Numbered from the stretch's first letter, positions 14,268-23,247 are shown. The stretch: DNA of 27,483 nucleotides from an uncultured Alistipes sp. (GCA_910587675.1 CAJUMU010000025.1:1-27483); one strand, 5' to 3'. Notes: generated from the sequence alone by a model not told the origin. Numbers and translations are program-made.

Positions 14268-16751
14268 ATGAATCATCGCAGCCTTTCATACCGCCGCGCC
14301 TTGTTCGCCGCAGGGGCCGTCGCGCTCTTTTTCCTCCTCGCCGCGCTCTACTTCGCGCCGCAGTTCGCGGGCGAAACGCTTCCGCAGCACGACGTGACGC
14401 AATACAAGGGCATGAGCAAGGATATAGTCGACGCCCGCGAAGCCACGGGCGACGACCCGCAATGGACGGGCCGCATGTTCGGCGGCATGCCCGCATACCT
14501 CATAGATGTGAAGTACCCCGCGCAGGCCGTGAAAGGCACCGTGGGCAAGATCGTGAAGGCGGTCGACACCCCCGCTTCGTTCCTCTTTTTCGCAATGACG
14601 GCCATGTGGGCCGCGCTGCTGCTCTTCGGCTTCGGGCCGTGGGCCGCGCTGGTCGGCGCGCTGGCGTACGGCTTTTCCACCTATTTCATACTCATAATCG
14701 GCGCGGGCCACATCACCAAGATGTGGGCTTTGGTCTACGCGCCGCCCATGATGGCGGGAATATACTGCACGCTGCGACGCGATATGCTGCTCGGAGCGGG
14801 CTGCACAGCGCTGTTCGCGTCGCTCGAGATAGGCGCCAACCATCCGCAGATAACCTACTATTTCTGCATCGCCGCCGCCGCGCTGTGGATCAGCGAGTGC
14901 GTCTATGCCCTGCGCGAGCGTCGCGGGCGCGACTTCGCCAAACGCACGGGGCTGTTAGCCGCCGCCGCGCTGCTGGCCGTGGGGTCGAACTTCTCGCCGT
15001 TGTGGTATACGTATAAACATACGGCCTCCACCACGCGGGGAGGTTCGGAACTCGCCCGCGCGGATGCCGACGACGGCGCGAAGGGGCTCGATCCGGAGTA
15101 CGCCACGGCTTGGAGCTACGGCAAGGGCGAGAGCCTCAACATGCTGGTGCCCGACTTCATGGGCGGCTCGTCGGCCGACACGTTCGCCGAGGACGGAGCC
15201 GTCGCCAAGGCCCTGAAACCTTACGGCATGGAGCGGTTCGCGCAATATCTGCCGCGTTACCGCGGCGACCAGCCCTACACGGCGGGACCGACCTATCTGG
15301 GCGCGGCAGCGATATTCCTCGCGCTTATGGCCTTGATGCTGCTCCCCGCGAGGGAGAGATGGTGGATCGCGGGCGCGATGCTGTTCACGCTGTTCATGGC
15401 TTGGGGCAACCACATGATGTGGTTCACCGAGCTGCTTTTCAAGTGGCTGCCCGGGTACGACAAATTCCGAACGGTCTCGATGTCGCTCGTGGTGGTGCAA
15501 TGGGCGGTGCCGCTGCTGGCCGCGGCGGGTCTGGCCCGCATGACGCGCGGCGAGGTCGATAAGGCGCGCATACGGCGGGCGTTGATCGTCTCGACGGGGA
15601 TATGCGTCGGCGTGCTCGCCGTGATGTTCGTCGGCGGACGCTCGCTCGGCGACTTCGGCATGCAGCAGAGCGGCGCGCAGCTCACCGAACAGTTCCGCCG
15701 GATGCTTCTGCAACAAGGCGGAGAACAATACGTAAAGCAGGGCCTGCACGAGCAGATCGGTTGGGCGGCGGCATCGGCGATGGCCGACGAACGCGCCGCG
15801 GCGATGCGCGACGACGCCTTGCGGTCGCTCGTCTTCGTGCTCGCGGCCGCGGCGGCCGTATGGCTCTGGTTCAACAAGAAACTCCTGACCCGCGCGGCGG
15901 CGTTGTGCATAACGCTGAGCGTCGTGGCGGCGGCCGACCTCATCGCGGCCGACGTGCGGTATCTGAGTTGGGACGACTTCGTGCCCGAGCGCTCGGCGCG
16001 GATACTTCCCACCGAGGCCGACAAGATCATAATGCGGGACGAGGATCCCGCCTACCGCGTGCTCAATCTCTCGGTGTCGCCCTTCAACGACGCCACGACC
16101 TCCTATTTTCACCGCTCGGTGGGCGGCTACCACGGAGCCAAGACGGCCCGTTATCAGGATATGATCGACCGCTACCTGTCGCGCGGCGACGAGAGGATTC
16201 TCGACATGCTCAACGTGCGTTACGTCATAGGCCCCTCGGCCGCGGCGGAGGACGTGGAGGTGCGCGAGTCGGCCAACGGCGCGGCGTGGACGGTGGGTAG
16301 CGTGGTGCGCGCCTCGTCGCCCGAGGAGGAGATAGAGCTCGCGGGACGCATCGACAACAAGCGCGAGGCGGTGATGAGCGACGAGTTCCTGCCCGAGAAC
16401 TACAACTTCGCCGAGGCCGAGATAGCCTTGAAGGAGTACCGCCCCAATTACCTGCGTTACGAATACGAAGCCGACGGGGACGCCCTCGCGGTATTCTCGG
16501 AGATATACGACGCCGACGGATGGACCGCCGAGATAGACGGCCGTCCCGCCCGCCCGCTGCGCGCCGACTACATACTGCGCGCGCTGGAGCTGCCCGCGGG
16601 ACGCCATACCGTGGAGTGGCGTTATCGCGCCCCGCACTGGGCCTTGGCCGAGGGGATCACGCTGCTCTTCTCGCTCGCCACGCTCGCGGCATTCGTCATA
16701 ACCTTGATTTACAGCATACGCAATGAGAGACGACAAAAGATTGAAGCGTAA
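14268..16751 (+). CDS. YfhO-family multispanning membrane protein
   Basis: An 827-residue integral membrane protein of the YfhO family. It starts with a transmembrane helix, then a periplasmic loop with ETLPQHDVTQYKGMS and PQWTGRMFGGMPAYLI. About a dozen membrane helices follow to residue ~590 (GFGPWAALVGALAYGFSTYF, AAIFLALMALMLLP). A large soluble C-terminal part contains LNVRYVIGPS and AVFSEIYDADGWTAEIDGRP, and a last helix precedes the C terminus. YfhO proteins resemble GT-C membrane glycosyltransferases; Gram-positive members help glycosylate lipoteichoic acid, and the role in Bacteroidetes is not established. ATG 14268 is chosen because it follows the promoter at 14239-14246 and begins the first helix. 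The end overlaps ftsX by 29 nt. Confidence 0.87.
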   Translation: MNHRSLSYRRALFAAGAVALFFLLAALYFAPQFAGETLPQHDVTQYKGMSKDIVDAREATGDDPQWTGRMFGGMPAYLIDVKYPAQAVKGTVGKIVKAVDTPASFLFFAMTAMWAALLLFGFGPWAALVGALAYGFSTYFILIIGAGHITKMWALVYAPPMMAGIYCTLRRDMLLGAGCTALFASLEIGANHPQITYYFCIAAAALWISECVYALRERRGRDFAKRTGLLAAAALLAVGSNFSPLWYTYKHTASTTRGGSELARADADDGAKGLDPEYATAWSYGKGESLNMLVPDFMGGSSADTFAEDGAVAKALKPYGMERFAQYLPRYRGDQPYTAGPTYLGAAAIFLALMALMLLPARERWWIAGAMLFTLFMAWGNHMMWFTELLFKWLPGYDKFRTVSMSLVVVQWAVPLLAAAGLARMTRGEVDKARIRRALIVSTGICVGVLAVMFVGGRSLGDFGMQQSGAQLTEQFRRMLLQQGGEQYVKQGLHEQIGWAAASAMADERAAAMRDDALRSLVFVLAAAAAVWLWFNKKLLTRAAALCITLSVVAAADLIAADVRYLSWDDFVPERSARILPTEADKIIMRDEDPAYRVLNLSVSPFNDATTSYFHRSVGGYHGAKTARYQDMIDRYLSRGDERILDMLNVRYVIGPSAAAEDVEVRESANGAAWTVGSVVRASSPEEEIELAGRIDNKREAVMSDEFLPENYNFAEAEIALKEYRPNYLRYEYEADGDALAVFSEIYDADGWTAEIDGRPARPLRADYILRALELPAGRHTVEWRYRAPHWALAEGITLLFSLATLAAFVITLIYSIRNERRQKIEA

Positions 16752-17598
16752 GGTACGACGGTCGTACATCGTGTCGACCGTGAGCATATCGCTGGTGCTT
16801 TTCCTCTTGGGTTCGGTGGGTTACATGCTCGCCGCAGCCATGAACGCGACGCGCGCGCTGCGCGACGGCGTTACCCTCTCGATAGAGCTCGACAACTCGG
16901 TCGACGAGGCGCGCCGCGCCGAACTGGCCGACGAGTTGGCCGCCATCGAGGGCGTGACTCGCATAGAGTACATCGACAGGCAGGAGAAGATCGACGACGC
17001 CGATTTCCGCCGCATGTTCGCCGCCGAGATCGACGAGATACTCGACGACAACCCGCTGCGCAGCAGCTTCGAGGTCGCGGTGGAGGCCGCCGACCGCACG
17101 GCGACCGACGCGCTGGTCGACCGGTTCTCGGCGATGCGGGGCGTGGTTTACGTCGCCTATCCCGCCGCGATGATCGAGCGGCTGCACGCCACCATATCGA
17201 AGATCACCATCGTGCTGGCGGCGTTCGGCGGCGCGTTGCTCGTGATTTCGCTCATCCTGCTCAACAACACCATACGTCTGGCGATCTTCTCGCGCCGATA
17301 CCTTATCAATACCCTCAAACTCGTCGGGGCCACCAAGGGCTACATCATGCGCCCGTTCCTCGCCACTGCAGCCAAGCAGGGCATCTGGGCCGGAGTGGTG
17401 GCGGGACTGCTTTTCGGAGCCTCGGCGGCGGCGTTGAGCGGCGCCATGCCCGAGATAGTGTCAACGGCGGAGCTGGTGAAGATAGGCGCGACGGCGGGGG
17501 CGATGATCCTCTGCGGACTGATAATATCGCTGCTGTTCACCGCGTTCGCCGTAAACAAGTTCGTCAACATGAAGTCGAACAAGATATTCCTCTATTGA
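16723..17598 (+). CDS. ftsX: Cell-division protein FtsX
   Basis: A 291-residue inner-membrane protein with the FtsX layout: cytoplasmic start, first helix (residues ~13-38, VSTVSISLVLFLLGSVGYML), a periplasmic domain of about 120 residues with YIDRQEKIDDADFRRMFAAE, then three helices with the conserved NTIRLAIFSRRYLINTLKLV and VGATKGYIMRPFL. FtsX works with the ATPase FtsE to activate septal peptidoglycan hydrolases from the cytoplasmic side. No ftsE is in the window; in Bacteroidetes the two are often unlinked. It overlaps the YfhO gene by 29 nt and is followed 34 bp later by DUF3098, a usual neighbour in the phylum. Confidence 0.92.
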   Translation: MRDDKRLKRKVRRSYIVSTVSISLVLFLLGSVGYMLAAAMNATRALRDGVTLSIELDNSVDEARRAELADELAAIEGVTRIEYIDRQEKIDDADFRRMFAAEIDEILDDNPLRSSFEVAVEAADRTATDALVDRFSAMRGVVYVAYPAAMIERLHATISKITIVLAAFGGALLVISLILLNNTIRLAIFSRRYLINTLKLVGATKGYIMRPFLATAAKQGIWAGVVAGLLFGASAAALSGAMPEIVSTAELVKIGATAGAMILCGLIISLLFTAFAVNKFVNMKSNKIFLY

Positions 17599-17632
17599 CA
17601 ATCTCCGCCCGAGGAGGGCGAAACGATACGTT

Positions 17633-17905
17633 ATGAAAAAAATATTCGACAGTATGCGCGCGCGTTTCGACAACGCCGCCGACAAAAACGACGCGGCGAT
17701 GCCGCTCACGATGAAAAACTACATACTGCTGCTGGCGGGATTCGCCGTGATCGTGCTGGGCATGGCGCTCATGTGCGGAGGCGGCAGCGACGATCCCGAG
17801 GAGTTCAATTACGCCATGTTCTCGTGGCGGCGCATAACCCTCGCCCCCATACTCGTCGTGGGCGGATTCGCATTCGAGATATTCGCGTTGATGAAGAGAT
17901 TTTAG
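17633..17905 (+). CDS. DUF3098 small membrane protein
   Basis: A 90-residue protein with two membrane segments (about 27-48, NYILLLAGFAVIVLGMALMC, and about 68-86, ITLAPILVVGGFAFEIFALM) separated by an acidic loop SDDPEEFNYAMFSWRR. This matches DUF3098, a Bacteroidetes family of unknown function regularly found between ftsX and uppP, which suggests a part in envelope biogenesis. It lies 34 bp after ftsX; 130 bp containing a repeat element separate it from uppP. Confidence 0.85.
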   Translation: MKKIFDSMRARFDNAADKNDAAMPLTMKNYILLLAGFAVIVLGMALMCGGGSDDPEEFNYAMFSWRRITLAPILVVGGFAFEIFALMKRF

Positions 17906-17918
17906 ATTCGGACAAATT

Positions 17919-17967
17919 GCGGTTCGCAGAACCGCGCGGGCCGCAGCCTCGCCCCGCGAAGGCCCGC
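17919..17967 (+). repeat. Tip-variable hairpin with GCGGGCC block, copy 4, inside an operon
   Basis: A perfect 7-bp hairpin (17919-17925 with 17929-17935, loop GCA) is followed by GCGGGCC (17936-17942) and GGCCCGC (17961-17967). A further CGCGGCCCGC lies at 17987-17996 and could pair instead with GCGGGCC. The element fills the gap between DUF3098 and uppP and, in a shared transcript, would form a strong structured spacer. Confidence 0.75.
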
Positions 17968-18035
17968 TGTCGCGCCCTTCGCAGTCCGCGGCCCGCACCA
18001 TACCTAACAGATAAACACACACCCTACCAATACCC

Positions 18036-18830
18036 ATGACAGCGATTGAAGCCATCATCCTCGGAGCCGTACAAGGGCTTACCGAATTTCTGCCCGTGTC
18101 GAGCAGCGGCCATCTGCAAATAGCCAAAGCTCTGTTAGGCGTGCGGATAGAAGAGAATCTCGCGTTCGACGTCACGTTGCACGCCGCCACGGTGCTCAGC
18201 ACCCTCGTCGTGCTTTGGCCCGAGGTGAAACGCCTCCTTTTCGGCCTTTTCTCGCGCCGTTTCAACGACGAGCAGGCCTACGTGCTGAAGATCGTGGTGT
18301 CGATGATCCCCATCGGCATCGTCGGCTTCGCGCTGAAGGATCATATCGACGCCTTGCTCGACTCGCCCCGCATCCTTACGGTCGTGGGGGCGATGCTGCT
18401 CCTGACCTCAGTGTTGCTCGCGTTCGCCTATTACGCCCGTCCGCGCCTGAAGGAGACCATCTCCTGCCGCGACGCATTCATCATCGGCATCGCGCAGGCC
18501 GTGGCCGCCATGCCCGGACTCTCGCGCTCGGGCTCGACCATCGCCACGGGACTGCTGCTGGGCAACAACAAGGGCGCGGTGGCCCAATTCTCGTTTCTCA
18601 TGGTGCTGGCCCCCATCCTCGGCGAGATGCTGCTGACGGTGGCCAAGGGCGAGGTGGCGTTCGACTCGATCGGCGTCGCGCCTATGGCGTGCGGGTTCCT
18701 CACGGCCTTCGTCGTGGGCTGCGCGGCATGCAAGTTCATGATCGGCATCGTGAAGCGCGGCAAGTTGATCTGGTTCGCCGCATATTGCGCCGTGGCGGGC
18801 GTCGTTTCGATAATCTGCAACATATTCTGA
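18036..18830 (+). CDS. uppP: Undecaprenyl-diphosphate phosphatase UppP (BacA)
   Basis: A 264-residue inner-membrane phosphatase that converts undecaprenyl diphosphate to undecaprenyl phosphate, recycling the lipid carrier for peptidoglycan and surface polysaccharides; it also gives bacitracin tolerance. Both active-site motifs are intact: GLTEFLPVSSSGHL near the N terminus (Glu17, His26) and PGLSRSGSTIATGLLLG (Arg164). About eight hydrophobic segments are visible, and length is standard. The truB gene starts 2 bp after its stop, indicating translational coupling. Confidence 0.96.
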   Translation: MTAIEAIILGAVQGLTEFLPVSSSGHLQIAKALLGVRIEENLAFDVTLHAATVLSTLVVLWPEVKRLLFGLFSRRFNDEQAYVLKIVVSMIPIGIVGFALKDHIDALLDSPRILTVVGAMLLLTSVLLAFAYYARPRLKETISCRDAFIIGIAQAVAAMPGLSRSGSTIATGLLLGNNKGAVAQFSFLMVLAPILGEMLLTVAKGEVAFDSIGVAPMACGFLTAFVVGCAACKFMIGIVKRGKLIWFAAYCAVAGVVSIICNIF

Positions 18831-18832
18831 CA

Positions 18833-19552
18833 ATGACCGACATGCAATCGCTCGCCGGCGTCGACTTCGCCGAGGGCTATATAGCCGTTATCGACAAACC
18901 TCTGGAATGGACCTCGACCGATGTGGTGCGCAAGATAAAATTCGCCCTCAACCGATCGGGCTACCGCAAGATAAAGGTGGGACACGCCGGTACGCTCGAT
19001 CCGCTGGCCACGGGCGTGCTGATAGTCTGCATCGGCAAGGCCACCAAGATGGTGAACGCGCTTCAGGCCGAGGAGAAGGAGTACGCGGCCGAGCTGGAGT
19101 TGGGGGCCACCACCCCCAGCTTCGATATGGAACACCCCGTCGACCGCCGCTATCCCACCGACCACATCACGCGCGAGATGGTCGGCGAGGCTCTCGACCG
19201 CCTCACGGGCGAGCGTTTGCAGGCTCCGCCGATCTACTCGGCCAAGAAGGTGGAGGGGGTACGCGCATATGAATTCGCCCGCGCGGGCGAGGAGGTGGAG
19301 TTGCGCAAAGCGTTGATAACCGTTCACGAAATAGAGTTGGAAGAGTACGACTTGCCGCGCATGCGAATCCGCGTGCGATGCAGCAAGGGCACCTACATAC
19401 GCTCGCTGGCGCAGGAGATCGGCGAGGAGCTGCGCAGCGGAGCCTACCTCACCTCGCTGCGCCGCACCCGAAGCGGCGGCTTCACGGCCGAAAACGCTTG
19501 GAAATTGGAAAATTTTCTCGAAAAGTTGGCCGAGCTTGAAACAAATCGATAG
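18833..19552 (+). CDS. truB: tRNA pseudouridine(55) synthase TruB
   Basis: A 239-residue enzyme that makes pseudouridine 55 in the T-loop of tRNA. The catalytic Asp56 sits in VGHAGTLDPLATGVL, preceded by IDKPLEWTSTDVV. Other family motifs are EKEYAAELELGATTPSFDME, QAPPIYSAKKVEGVRAYE and CSKGTYIRSLAQEIGE. The frame is open far upstream through uppP, so the start is set at ATG 18833, 2 bp after the uppP stop; ATG 18842 is an alternative. It lacks the PUA domain of the longer E. coli enzyme, as is usual for shorter Bacteroidetes forms. Confidence 0.95.
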   Translation: MTDMQSLAGVDFAEGYIAVIDKPLEWTSTDVVRKIKFALNRSGYRKIKVGHAGTLDPLATGVLIVCIGKATKMVNALQAEEKEYAAELELGATTPSFDMEHPVDRRYPTDHITREMVGEALDRLTGERLQAPPIYSAKKVEGVRAYEFARAGEEVELRKALITVHEIELEEYDLPRMRIRVRCSKGTYIRSLAQEIGEELRSGAYLTSLRRTRSGGFTAENAWKLENFLEKLAELETNR

Positions 19553-19644
19553 ATATTTCGTATTACCAATTGATAGGCGTGCCCATACCGTTTCGCGCAA
19601 CGTCTGTCGCCGAAAGAGTTAATCGCAGTTGAAATTAATAAATT

Positions 19645-20694
19645 ATGAAGTTATCTCAATACGGGTATGAGTTCGCCGCCGACATGCTGGCCAAGTACCC
19701 TGCCGAGAATCGCGACGAATCGCGCCTGATGGTCGTCAAACGTGCCGACGGCACAATCGAGCACCGTATTTTCAAGGATATAATCGAGTATTTCGACGAA
19801 AAGGACCTCTTCGTCTTCAACGACACCAAGGTCTTTCCCGCGCGTCTGTACGGCAACAAGGAGAAGACGGGCGCCGAGATCGAGATCTTCCTGCTGCGCG
19901 AGCTGAACCGCGAGTTGCGTCTGTGGGACGTGCTTGTCGACCCCGCCCGCAAGATCCGTATCGGCAACAAGCTCTACTTCGGCGACGACGACATGATGGG
20001 AGCCGAGGTGATCGACAACACCACCTCGCGCGGCCGCACGCTGCGGTTCCTCTTCGACGGCTCGTACGAGGAGTTCAAGGAGGCGCTTTACAAACTCGGC
20101 GAAACGCCCCTGCCGCGCTGGGTGCGCGAAAAGGTGGAGCCCGAGGACGCCGAGCGTTACCAGACCATATTCGCCGCGCGCGAGGGCGCGGTGGCCGCCC
20201 CCACGGCGGGTATGCACTTCTCGAAGCACCTGCTCAAACGCATGGAGATCAAGGGCATCGACTCGGCTTTCATCACCCTGCACGCGGGTCTGGGCAATTT
20301 CCGCACCGTCGACGTGGAGGATCTGTCGAAGCATAAGATGGATTCGGAGCAGTTCTTCGTGACGGAGCAGAGCGCCGAGCGCGTCAATTCGGCCAAGCGC
20401 GACGGGCGCAAGGTGGTGGCCATAGGCACCACGGTGATGCGCACGATGGAGACGGCCGTATCGACGGGCGGCATGATAAAACCGATGGAGGGCTGGACCA
20501 ACAAGTTCATCTTCCACCCCTATGATTTCACCGTCGCCGACGCGATGGTGTCGAATTTCCACCTGCCCTACTCGACGCAGCTCATGATGGTGGCGGCGTT
20601 CGGCGGTTACGAGTGCGTGATGAACGCATACCGTATCGCCAAGGAGGAGGGGTACCGATTCGGCACTTACGGCGACGCGATGCTGATTCTTTAG
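19645..20694 (+). CDS. queA: S-adenosylmethionine:tRNA ribosyltransferase-isomerase QueA
   Basis: A 349-residue enzyme of queuosine synthesis. It transfers and isomerises the ribosyl part of S-adenosylmethionine onto 7-aminomethyl-7-deazaguanine at tRNA position 34, making epoxyqueuosine. Signatures are FNDTKVFPARL, EIEIFLLRE, VAAPTAGMHFSKHLL, ITLHAGLGNFRTVDVEDLS and NFHLPYSTQLMMVAAFGGYE. Length is typical. It lies 92 bp after truB with no clear promoter between, and co-occurrence with uppP and truB is common in Bacteroidetes. Confidence 0.96.
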   Translation: MKLSQYGYEFAADMLAKYPAENRDESRLMVVKRADGTIEHRIFKDIIEYFDEKDLFVFNDTKVFPARLYGNKEKTGAEIEIFLLRELNRELRLWDVLVDPARKIRIGNKLYFGDDDMMGAEVIDNTTSRGRTLRFLFDGSYEEFKEALYKLGETPLPRWVREKVEPEDAERYQTIFAAREGAVAAPTAGMHFSKHLLKRMEIKGIDSAFITLHAGLGNFRTVDVEDLSKHKMDSEQFFVTEQSAERVNSAKRDGRKVVAIGTTVMRTMETAVSTGGMIKPMEGWTNKFIFHPYDFTVADAMVSNFHLPYSTQLMMVAAFGGYECVMNAYRIAKEEGYRFGTYGDAMLIL

Positions 20695-20705
20695 AAAATT
20701 TTTCG

Positions 20706-20713
20706 TATATTTG
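20706..20713 (+). promoter_or_regulatory. -7 box for the half-GT5/DUF4270 pair
   Basis: TATATTTG lies 12 bp after the queA stop and about 108 bp before the next ATG. No good TTTG stands at the -33 distance. The box suggests a new transcript with a roughly 100-nt leader. Confidence 0.5.
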
Positions 20714-20821
20714 CCGTGATACAACCGCACGGCCGAACGAAAGACGGGAGACGCCGCACGGAGCGAGGCTCCGTACCGCCGAAACCGCATCGTCCGAAAC
20801 CGCACAAAACCCCCAAAAGTT

Positions 20822-21631
20822 ATGGCTTCACGCAAGATACTCTATGTTTGTCAGGAGATTATGCCTTACTTGCCGGAGAGCGAACTTTCGGGTCTGAGCC
20901 GACGTCTCGCGCAGGCAATGCAGGAGCGCGGCAACGAGATCCGCACGTTCATGCCCCGTTACGGGTGCATCAACGAACGTCGCAACCAACTGCACGAAGT
21001 GATCCGCCTCTCGGGCATGAACCTCATTATCGACGACAACGACCACCAGCTCATCATCAAGGTGGCCTCGATCCCGTCGGCCCGCATCCAGATCTACTTC
21101 ATCGACAACGACGACTACTTCACCCGCAAGGCGGTGCTGACCGACGCCGAGGGCGAGGAGTTCGCCGACAACGACGAACGAGCGATATTCTTCGCGCGCG
21201 GCGTGCTGGAGACGGTGCGCAAACTCAACTGGTCGCCCACCATCGTCCACTGCATGGGATGGATGTCGGCCGTCACGCCCATCTACCTCAAGAAGGTCTT
21301 CAACGACGATCCCCTGTTCCGCGACGTGAAGGTGGTGGTGTCGCTCTGCGCCGACCGATTCGAAAAACCGTTGAGCGAAGGATTCGCCCAGAAAATAGCC
21401 AACGAAGGCGTAAAAGATGAAAAACTCGCCGATCTGGCGACGTCTTCATACGAAAACCTCTATCGTTTCGTTATTGATTATGCCGACGGCATAGTCGTCG
21501 CATCCGCCGATGCCGATCCCGCATTGGTGGAGTATGCGCGCGGCAGCGGGAAACCGATGCTCGAATACCGACGACCCGACGACGAGGACTTTTTCGATAA
21601 TTATAACCGTTTCTATGAAGAATTGCAATAG
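20822..21631 (+). CDS. Half-length glycogen/starch synthase-like protein (GT5 N-terminal domain only)
   Basis: A 269-residue protein resembling the N-terminal Rossmann half of GT5 glycogen synthases: KILYVCQEIMPYLPESELSG, LAQAMQERGNEIRTFMPRYG, then TIVHCMGWMSAVTPIYLKKV. The C-terminal GT-B half, with the catalytic glutamate and most donor contacts, is absent, and the ADP-glucose-binding KxGGL motif is replaced by ELSGL with no lysine. Glycogen synthesis by this protein alone is therefore unlikely. Bacteroidetes genomes commonly carry such a short GT5-like protein next to a DUF4270 lipoprotein, as here, where the genes overlap by 17 nt. A binding or regulatory role is inferred. The stop is clean, with no sign of a disrupted longer gene downstream. 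Confidence 0.82.
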   Translation: MASRKILYVCQEIMPYLPESELSGLSRRLAQAMQERGNEIRTFMPRYGCINERRNQLHEVIRLSGMNLIIDDNDHQLIIKVASIPSARIQIYFIDNDDYFTRKAVLTDAEGEEFADNDERAIFFARGVLETVRKLNWSPTIVHCMGWMSAVTPIYLKKVFNDDPLFRDVKVVVSLCADRFEKPLSEGFAQKIANEGVKDEKLADLATSSYENLYRFVIDYADGIVVASADADPALVEYARGSGKPMLEYRRPDDEDFFDNYNRFYEELQ

Positions 21632-23231
21632 AATACACCGTTCGGTCGCCGCCTGCGCGATGGCTTTCGCGGCAGCGCTGGCCACGTTCGCGGGATGTAC
21701 GACCACAGCCGATTATACGATGGGCGAGGAGCTCGCCCCGGGCAATCAGCAGATGGTTGTCCGCCACCGCCTCTATTCGGGCGGCATGCTCAAGGAGACC
21801 GATCGCGAGGATACCCCGTGCAAGGTCTTCGAATCGCGTCTCTACAAGACCGACTCGGTGGCGGCCGCCAAACTGGGCAACCTCTATCTGGGCTTGCAGA
21901 AGGATTCGCGTTTCGGCGTGCGCAAACTCGGCTTCACGAGCCAGTACCTCTTCATGGAGGCCGTGAACGATACCACGGGATTCGGATTCCGCCCCGTGTA
22001 CGACTCGGCCGTGTTCCGCTTCGCGGTAGACACTTTCGCGGGCGACACCACGAAGCCCGTGAAGTACCACGTGTACGAGCTGACGGAGGATCTGGTGAAC
22101 GAGGAGTCGGAGGACACGCTGTTCTACCTCTCGTTCGACCCGCGCAAGGCGGGCCGCGTCGCGCCCGACGCGCAGCCGATCTTCACGTTCGAGTTCCCCG
22201 CTCCCGACAAGGGCGTCTACACCACCTCGACTTCGGTGAGGATGCGCGAAACGTCCGCCACGAAGAAGTTCATCGAGCGCCTCTTCTGCACCGACCCCGA
22301 GAATATCGTGTGGAACGGTATGGCGGTGAAGAACATAGAGGCCTATTCGTCGGATTCGGCCTTCATCCACAACTTCAAGGGACTCTACGTCGAGGCAGCG
22401 GACGACATGCCCGAGGGCGAGGGTTCGGTATTCTCGTTCAGCCCCGCGTCGACGGGATTCGAGGTGTTCGGACGTAACCGCAGCAACGGCGCCGACACGC
22501 AGATCATGGCCGACACCATCGATATGCTCTACTATTTCAAAGATTCGTATGCCACCAAATACGGAAACGTGTGGGTGCAGAGCGCCCGTCACGACTATTC
22601 GAACACCGAGTTCGCCGAGCACCCCTTCGACGAGTCGCAGACCGTGCGCCCCGAGGTGAAACTGGGTTACGTCGACGGCTGCGGAGGCGTCATTACGGAG
22701 CTCACCTTCACCGACGAGTTCCTCTACTCGCTGCGCAACATCAACGGCGGCGACGAAGACTACGTATCGGCGGCGATAAACCAAGCGGCGGTGAGAATCT
22801 ATCTGGAGAAGTCGGATTACGACTACAACAAGATCGACCCCATAGCGATGGCCGAGACGCTCAACACGTCGATGCCGCGACTGGGCATGTACACCAACTA
22901 CAAGAAGCTCACCCCCGTGGCCGACTACATGTACACGCAGGAGAGCAACGGCACGCCCCTTACGTACAACGGTTACGCCAACCGCAGCTTGGCTTGTTAC
23001 GAAATGAACATATCCTCCTATGTGCAGTCGCTCGTGAACGAGCTGCTGAAGCTGGAGGCCGCACCCGACGGCAGCGTCGATTTCGAGAAACTCACACTGC
23101 CGCGCACGATTTATCTCGGCCCGAGCGCATACGACCGGTTCACATTCACGCGTACGGTGGTGCAGGGCGGAGAGTTCGAGGTGAACCCCGCCGCCATACA
23201 GGTGGAACTGACTTATACGTTAGTGAAATAG
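21615..23231 (+). CDS. DUF4270 lipoprotein
   Basis: A 538-residue lipoprotein with lipobox TFAGC (Cys28). Family-like features are YTMGEELAPGNQQMVVRHRL after the anchor, the central FKGLYVEA segment with following beta-rich stretches, and a C-terminal region rich in Tyr and Thr. DUF4270 is a Bacteroidetes family without a settled function, presumably extracytoplasmic. ATG 21615 is chosen because it begins the signal peptide; it lies inside the preceding gene (17-nt overlap), so the two are translationally coupled. A weak terminator-like hairpin follows at 23248-23283. Confidence 0.87.
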   Translation: MKNCNRIHRSVAACAMAFAAALATFAGCTTTADYTMGEELAPGNQQMVVRHRLYSGGMLKETDREDTPCKVFESRLYKTDSVAAAKLGNLYLGLQKDSRFGVRKLGFTSQYLFMEAVNDTTGFGFRPVYDSAVFRFAVDTFAGDTTKPVKYHVYELTEDLVNEESEDTLFYLSFDPRKAGRVAPDAQPIFTFEFPAPDKGVYTTSTSVRMRETSATKKFIERLFCTDPENIVWNGMAVKNIEAYSSDSAFIHNFKGLYVEAADDMPEGEGSVFSFSPASTGFEVFGRNRSNGADTQIMADTIDMLYYFKDSYATKYGNVWVQSARHDYSNTEFAEHPFDESQTVRPEVKLGYVDGCGGVITELTFTDEFLYSLRNINGGDEDYVSAAINQAAVRIYLEKSDYDYNKIDPIAMAETLNTSMPRLGMYTNYKKLTPVADYMYTQESNGTPLTYNGYANRSLACYEMNISSYVQSLVNELLKLEAAPDGSVDFEKLTLPRTIYLGPSAYDRFTFTRTVVQGGEFEVNPAAIQVELTYTLVK

Positions 23232-23247
23232 GCAACCCTGAAGAGTG

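Noticed and set aside
18215..19552. A 445-codon frame that would fuse an N-terminal extension to TruB
   Set aside because: The first 206 codons overlap uppP in another frame and look like Arg/His-rich antisense-type sequence; TruB starts naturally at 18833.
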